DNA of 64,000 nt, taken from positions 186,001-250,000 of the forward strand of contig CAVVCQ010000001.1 of the NCBI GenBank assembly GCA_963746805.1, in the 5' to 3' direction. This document shows, in pieces, positions 59,578 through 64,000 of this stretch. Under the pieces are notes generated by a model that was not told the origin of the DNA, ran no database searches, and was given only the letters and a program-made list of their open reading frames with translations. How positions within the stretch are numbered: position 1 is the first letter of the stretch; every line of letters begins with the position of its first letter. Both the position numbers and the translations under genes were made by a program. This DNA is from DATHTC01 sp963746805 (lineage in GTDB: Bacteria; Actinomycetota; Thermoleophilia; Gaiellales; Gaiellaceae).

Positions 59578-62154
59578 CTACTCGTACTGCAGCGCCTCGA
59601 GCACCCGCAGGCGGGCGGCGCGCCTGGCCGGCAGGATCGCGGCCAGGAGCCCGGCGAAGACCGCGACGACCACGAAGACGAGGAGCGAGCCGCCCGGGAT
59701 CGCGAACTGCAGGTCGTACTGCCCGAGCGCCTGGGTCACGAGCAGCGCGATGAAGATCCCGAGCGGCAGCCCGAGCGCCGTGCCGATGAGCGCCGTGATC
59801 ACGCTCTCGTGGCGCACCATCCGCCGCACCTGCCGCCGCGTCATCCCGACGGCGCGCAGCATCCCGAGTTCCCGCGTGCGCTCGAACACGGCCAGCGCGA
59901 GGGTGTTCACCATCCCGAAGAGGCTGATGATCACGGAGAGGGCGAGCAGGACGTAGAGCAGCGTGAGGAACTGGCCGATCTCCTCGTCCTCCTTCTCGAT
60001 CCACTCGTCGCGCGTGAAGATGCGGGTGTCGGGGAAGTCCGCGACGGCCGACTCCAGCTCGGCCTTCGCCGCGGCGTTCGGGTCGCCCGCGACGTTCACG
60101 AGCGTGAAGCGGTTCCGGGGCCGCTGGTAGAGCTCGTCGAAGGCCGCGTTCGAGATGCTGGCGGAGCCGAGGAGCGGGTAGAACGGGCTGCCCTCGTAGA
60201 TGCCGCGGACGACGAACTGCTTCGTCCGGTCGTCGGTGGAGCGCACGGTGATCGTGTCGCCGACGGCCAGGTCGCGGTCCTCGGCGACGTTGCTGGGGAG
60301 GAGGGCACCGTCGTCGCCGAGCCCGCCGCGCAGGAGCTCGTCGGACCCCTCCGTCCAGCGGAAGCCGTAGACGTCGCCGACGTGGTCGTCGAGCCCGGTC
60401 ACGTTGCCGGACTTCTCCGAGATCTCGGCGAGGTCCTGGCGCACGTGGCTGACCGCCTCGGCGAAGCCCGCGTCCTCGACCGCGGTGCCCGCGGCAGCCG
60501 GGAACTCGGAGTAGCCGTCCTGCGACGTGACGATCAGGTCGGACTGGATCTGCCGCTCGATGGCGTCGCGGTTGGAGACCCGCAGCCCCTGCGCGAGCAC
60601 GGCGACGAAGGTCACGAGCGCGATCCCGATCATCAGCGCCGCCGCCGTCGACGCCGTCCGGCCGGGGTTGCGCAGCGCGTTGCCCTCGGCGAGCTTCCCG
60701 GCGGCGCCGCCGAGCCTGCGGGCCGGGATCCCGACGACCTTCACCAGCGGCCGGACGAGCCGCGAAGAGAGCATCGCGACGCCGACGAAGAGCGCCAGCA
60801 CGCCGACGCCGAGGAGCAGGAAGCGGTCGCCGAGCGCGACGTCGTCGCCGAGCGTCCCGTACGAGAGCGCGAGCACGGCGAGCACGACCATGGCGGCGGC
60901 GATGAACGGCGAGAGGCGCGAGAGCCGCCCGCGCGGAAGTTCGGCGCCCTCGCGCACGGCCGCGATGGGCGGGACCTTCGTGGCGCGCACCGCGGGGAAG
61001 AGGCCGGCGGCGACCGTCACCAGTGTGCCGACGAGCAGCGAGACGACGATCGTGCGCGTCGCGAAGACCGTGTCGGTCTGCGGTAGGTCGAGGTTCAGCG
61101 CCTCGAACAGCTTGTTGAGGCCGACGGCGAGGCCGAGGCCGCTGAAGAGGCCCACGATCGAGGCGACGAGCCCGATCACCAGCGCCTCGAGGATCACCGA
61201 GACGAGGACCTGGCGGCGCGAGGCGCCGATCGTCCGCAGCGTCGCGAACTCGCGCGTCCGCTGCGCGACGGTGATCGAGAGCGTGTTGAAGATGACGAAG
61301 GCGCCGACGAAGAGCGCGACGCCGGCGAACGAGAGCAGGAAGTAGCGGATGATCGTGGTGAAGGTGGCGATCTCGCCCGAGGCCTCGTCGGCCTCTTCGA
61401 CTCCGGTGCGGACCGTCACGTCGTCGCCGAGCTCGGCCTCGATCCGGCGCGCGAGCTCCGCCGGCGCGACGCCGTCCTCGGCCGCTGCCTGGATCGCGTC
61501 GAGTTGCCCCTGCTTGTCGAGCAGCGCCTGCGCCGTCGGGACGTCGAAGATCGCGAAGGTCGCGCCGCCGAGCGAGCTCAGCTCGCCGTACTTGGCGACG
61601 CCGACGATCCGGAACGGCTGCGACGGGCCGAGCGCGGCGACGCCGATCCGGTCGCCGAGCACGAAGTCCTCGTCGTCGGCGAGGCCCTCGTCGATCACGA
61701 CCTCGTCGCCGCCCGCCGGCCAGCGTCCCTCCACGAGGTTCAGCGGGTTGAAGCGGTCGTAGGCCGGCGCGGTGTCGAGGCCGAACGCGAGCGAGGGCGC
61801 GTTGCTGCTGCCGATCTCCTCGCCGTCGGCCGTGAGCAGCTTCGTCTGGAAGTCCTGGACGGAGCCGGTTGCGACCTCGACGCCGTCCACTGCGCGCACG
61901 CGTTCGAGCAGCTCCTCCGGGACCGGCGGGGCGACGGCGGACTCGCCCTCGAAGCTGATGTCCGCGCCCTTGCCGGTGACGACGGCGTCGGTGCCCGCGT
62001 ACGAGTCGACGAAGATCTGGTCGAAGGCGCGGTCGATCGTGTCGGTGAGGACGTAGGCGCCGCTCATCATCGCGACGCCGAGGACGATCGCGATCGCGGT
62101 CAGCGCGGAGCGGAGCTTGCGCCCGGCCATCCCGCGCAGAACCACCCTGAGCAC
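59578..62154 (-). CDS. ABC transporter permease, FtsX/MacB-like, 858 aa
   Basis: The protein contains two FtsX-type repeats. The first opens LRGMAGRKLRSALTAIAIVL, with an extracytoplasmic MacB-type domain (residues about 40-260) and helices at IIRYFLLSFAGVALFVGAFV. The second half begins GNALRNPGRTASTAAALMIG and ends with QFLTLLYVLLALSVIISLFG, RTRELGMLRAVGMTRRQVRR and GGSLLVFVVVAVFAGLLAAI. Such permeases move lipids, lipoproteins or peptides, powered by a separate ATPase. No ATPase gene is adjacent in the window. Divergent from the PAP2 gene. Confidence 0.9.
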   Translation of the reverse strand: MLRVVLRGMAGRKLRSALTAIAIVLGVAMMSGAYVLTDTIDRAFDQIFVDSYAGTDAVVTGKGADISFEGESAVAPPVPEELLERVRAVDGVEVATGSVQDFQTKLLTADGEEIGSSNAPSLAFGLDTAPAYDRFNPLNLVEGRWPAGGDEVVIDEGLADDEDFVLGDRIGVAALGPSQPFRIVGVAKYGELSSLGGATFAIFDVPTAQALLDKQGQLDAIQAAAEDGVAPAELARRIEAELGDDVTVRTGVEEADEASGEIATFTTIIRYFLLSFAGVALFVGAFVIFNTLSITVAQRTREFATLRTIGASRRQVLVSVILEALVIGLVASIVGLFSGLGLAVGLNKLFEALNLDLPQTDTVFATRTIVVSLLVGTLVTVAAGLFPAVRATKVPPIAAVREGAELPRGRLSRLSPFIAAAMVVLAVLALSYGTLGDDVALGDRFLLLGVGVLALFVGVAMLSSRLVRPLVKVVGIPARRLGGAAGKLAEGNALRNPGRTASTAAALMIGIALVTFVAVLAQGLRVSNRDAIERQIQSDLIVTSQDGYSEFPAAAGTAVEDAGFAEAVSHVRQDLAEISEKSGNVTGLDDHVGDVYGFRWTEGSDELLRGGLGDDGALLPSNVAEDRDLAVGDTITVRSTDDRTKQFVVRGIYEGSPFYPLLGSASISNAAFDELYQRPRNRFTLVNVAGDPNAAAKAELESAVADFPDTRIFTRDEWIEKEDEEIGQFLTLLYVLLALSVIISLFGMVNTLALAVFERTRELGMLRAVGMTRRQVRRMVRHESVITALIGTALGLPLGIFIALLVTQALGQYDLQFAIPGGSLLVFVVVAVFAGLLAAILPARRAARLRVLEALQYE

Positions 62155-62264
62155 GGCCCGAGGCTATCGCCGTCCAGTGCGGCCGCCTATGCGGCCAGCC
62201 GTACTTCGTGTCGGCATCGTGCGCGCGCGGCGGGGTGCCAGGGCTCCGCTACCGTACGCGCCCG

Positions 62265-62894
62265 ATGGTCGCGCTCCTGGACGGGATCCGCTCGTTCGAC
62301 ACGGCCGTGTCCGCGTTCGGCGAGAGCGTCCGGTGGGCGCCGTTCACCGCGGTGTTCCTGCTCGTCTCGACCTGGTTCGTGAAGTGGCCGCTGATCGCGG
62401 TCGTCGGCGCCGCCTTCGACCGGCCCTGGCGGCGCCTGCTGCCGTGGGCCGGTGTCGCATCGGGCAGCGCGGTGGCGGCCGCGGGGCTCGCGGTGATGCT
62501 GCTGAAGGAGACGTTCGACCGGGCGCGGCCGCCGCTCGCGGACTCGTCGATCGACGCCGTCGGGCTGCTGCCGTCGTCGGCGTCCTTCCCCTCCGGTCAC
62601 GCGGCCACAGCGTTCGCCGCCGCGGTCGCCGTCGGGATCGTCCACCCGCGGCTCAGGCGACCGCTGCTCGCGCTCGCCGCGCTGGTGGCGGTGTCGCGCG
62701 TGTACCTGGGAGTGCATTTCCTGTCGGATGTGCTGGTCGGAAGCCTGCTCGGAGTTGCGATCGGCGCAGTTGCCGGAACGGTGGTTCGAGCGGTCGCACC
62801 AGCGCCCACAGCACCGCCGCCGAGTCCCGACCCGCTCGGAACGAGCTCCGCTCCGCTCCGTAGATCGCCGGCATCGGCACCCACCCGACGCTGA
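62265..62894 (+). CDS. PAP2-family membrane phosphatase
   Basis: About 209 residues. The three PAP2 motifs are LKETFDRARPPLADSS near residue 85, SASFPSGHAATAFAAAVAV near residue 105 and ALVAVSRVYLGVHFLSDVLV near residue 140, with several hydrophobic segments. It dephosphorylates a lipid phosphate such as phosphatidic acid or undecaprenyl diphosphate at the membrane. The last 50 residues are Pro/Ser/Arg-rich and are antisense to the end of the next gene. ATG 62265 has no clear ribosome binding site. Confidence 0.85.
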   Translation: MVALLDGIRSFDTAVSAFGESVRWAPFTAVFLLVSTWFVKWPLIAVVGAAFDRPWRRLLPWAGVASGSAVAAAGLAVMLLKETFDRARPPLADSSIDAVGLLPSSASFPSGHAATAFAAAVAVGIVHPRLRRPLLALAALVAVSRVYLGVHFLSDVLVGSLLGVAIGAVAGTVVRAVAPAPTAPPPSPDPLGTSSAPLRRSPASAPTRR

Positions 62895-64000
62895 GCCCTG
62901 CGCGGAGCACGCGCCGCAGGTGCGTCGTCTCCGCCTCGTAGCCGCCGCCGGGGAAGAGGGCGAGCGCCTCGCGGCGGAGCAGCCGCATCCCGTTCTGCGT
63001 GTCGCGCACCGGGTGCCCGCTCACGAGCCCGAACAGGCGGCGCGTCGTCCGGTTCGCGACCCGCCGTTCGAACGGCATCGAGGCGAGGTCGGCGAAGCGG
63101 TCGCCGATCACGAGGTCGGCCGAGCCGGCGGACGCGACGAACTCGGCGATCGCGGCGGGCGGGTGCTGGCCGTCGGCGTCGACGACCATGACGGCCCGGA
63201 GCCCGGGATGCGCCTCGAGGGCCGCGTCGATCCCGGCGCGGACAGCCGAGCCCTTGCCCGAGCGCGTGGGTTGCCGGACGAGCGTCGCGCCGACGGATGC
63301 CGCCGCGGTGTCGAGCTGCCGGGCGACGGCGGGGGAGGAGCCGTCGTCGACGAGGACGATCGCGCCGACCTGGGCGCGGACGCCCTCGAGCAGCTCCTCG
63401 GAGGGCACGTCCTCGTATGAGGGCATCACGGCCACGACATCGTCGGCCTCGAGCCGTGGCCGTGAACTTGCGTCGGAACGGGAGCCGCGCTTGCTGCCGC
63501 GGTCGAGCGCGATCGCGACGAGCAGGGCGCTCGCGACGCCGAGGGCGGTTCCCGCGACGGTGTCGAAGGGGAAGTGCGCGCCGAAGAGCACACGCGTGAA
63601 GGCGACGGCGGCCACGTACAGGCCGAGTGCGAGGCGGGCACGCGGGAACGCGATCGCCGCGCCGGTGGCGAGGGCGGCGGTGATCGCCATGTGGCCGCTC
63701 GGGAACGAGTTGAGGTGCGCCCAGCTGTGGCCTTCGAGCACGATGTCGCCCGCGTCGAGGACTTCTTCCGGTCGCGCGCGGTCGTACACCGAGTAGACGG
63801 CCTCGAGCAGGCCCCACGCCACGACGGCGGCGCCGAGGACGAGCGTCGCGACGCGGGGGACCCGGCGCGGGCCAGTGACGAGCGCGGCGACGAGCGCGGC
63901 GACGACGAGGATCGCGTAGTTGCGGCTGTGCGGGTCGAGCACGCGCCAGAGGATGTCGGGCGCGTCGAAGAGGCCGTTGACGGCGAGGTACAGCGCCTCG
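62653..64000 (-). CDS. PAP2 phosphatase fused to a GT2 glycosyltransferase (5' end off window)
   Basis: The N-terminal half is a PAP2 domain with VYSVYDRARPEEVLDAGD, HLNSFPSGHMAITAALATGA and FTRVLFGAHFPFDTVAGTAL. A basic linker follows (SKRGSRSDASSRPRLEADDV). The C-terminal half is a family 2 glycosyltransferase: VVAVMPSYEDVPSEELLEGV, GAIVLVDDGSSPAVARQLDT and VMVVDADGQHPPAAIAEFVA (the DxD). The frame stays open and protein-like (YLAVNGLFDAPDILW) to the right edge, so the start is outside. A lipid-linked sugar phosphate substrate for both halves is inference. The last 80 codons overlap the PAP2 gene on the other strand. Confidence 0.85.
   Translation of the reverse strand, partial: EALYLAVNGLFDAPDILWRVLDPHSRNYAILVVAALVAALVTGPRRVPRVATLVLGAAVVAWGLLEAVYSVYDRARPEEVLDAGDIVLEGHSWAHLNSFPSGHMAITAALATGAAIAFPRARLALGLYVAAVAFTRVLFGAHFPFDTVAGTALGVASALLVAIALDRGSKRGSRSDASSRPRLEADDVVAVMPSYEDVPSEELLEGVRAQVGAIVLVDDGSSPAVARQLDTAAASVGATLVRQPTRSGKGSAVRAGIDAALEAHPGLRAVMVVDADGQHPPAAIAEFVASAGSADLVIGDRFADLASMPFERRVANRTTRRLFGLVSGHPVRDTQNGMRLLRREALALFPGGGYEAETTHLRRVLRAGLSVGWVPMPAIYGAERSSFRAGRDSAAVLWALVRPLEPPFRQLRRSQLRAGFRPAHPTGNALPGTRATPPPARRARAAVA

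Noticed and set aside
1..64000. CRISPR arrays, insertion sequences, transposases or phage integrases
   Set aside because: No regularly spaced palindromic repeats and no recombinase or transposase motifs were found on either strand.

Overview
The window is very GC-rich, densely packed bacterial chromosome, with many GTG starts and stop/start overlaps of the ATGA or GTGA type. It most likely comes from an actinobacterium of the Thermoleophilia type (Solirubrobacterales/Gaiellales-like). The support is PspA/PspAA, HtpX/PspAB, the mismatch nuclease NucS, a SARP regulator, an AAA/LuxR regulator, and two secreted proteins that start with the 'PSPALxVAxxALFVxLxGTAVAAG' type of signal peptide. The taxonomic call is inference.

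Layout. 1-122 is the start of a cydA gene running off the left edge. 223-900 is a membrane protein. 904-10745 is one long minus-strand run that reads zwf, GH15 glucoamylase, GMC sugar oxidoreductase, MFS remnant, MFS transporter, aldose 1-epimerase, antiporter, ndh: sugar release, oxidation, uptake and NADH re-oxidation. 10840-17646 holds DUF2254 and DHA2 transporters, a hydroxyproline dehydratase, acetyltransferase and small stress-type proteins (GlsB/YeaQ, dodecin, cupin). 17647-20240 is a gene-poor, less GC-rich stretch beside tRNA-Ser(UGA), with a pentapeptide-repeat membrane protein and short-repeat DNA. 20255-25112 carries serS, a HAD phosphatase, a cytochrome c lipoprotein and a GT-C-like membrane protein. 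25136-32032 carries both halves of an envelope-stress module (HtpX-PspAB and PspA-PspAA) around an MFS transporter, an NHL lipoprotein and a MarR regulator. 32076-43492 carries a metallo-hydrolase, DUF72, two MDR dehydrogenases, a Vps62-like membrane protein, an SLC13 transporter, an AbgT/M20 pair and NucS. 43570-45250 is tRNA-Ala(CGC), a strong terminator and a two-gene module of unknown function (a small 'RQGD' protein and a DUF6745-like protein). 45307-57488 is dominated by two large regulators (LAL/LuxR and SARP-ATPase) with secreted proteins next to each. 57501-64000 holds a methyltransferase, an orphan Hcp, a FtsX-type permease and two PAP2 proteins, one fused to a glycosyltransferase and cut by the right edge.

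Two observations stand out. First, a triplet of GTGAGC-type heptamers at exact 11-bp spacing (the geometry SARP regulators bind) lies upstream of each of two paralogous secreted-protein genes, and the SARP gene is divergent from the first. Second, the tRNA-linked RQGD/DUF6745 pair has its own strong ribosome binding site, overlapping stop and start codons and a hairpin terminator at its end, which marks it as a self-contained uncharacterised system.

Data caution. At least seventeen single-base frame changes interrupt otherwise well-conserved genes (epimerase, MFS, GMC, GH15, serS, GT-C, htpX, Vps62-like, M20). serS is essential and the reading sense resumes intact after each shift, so I regard these mainly as sequencing or assembly errors and give the gene extents across them.
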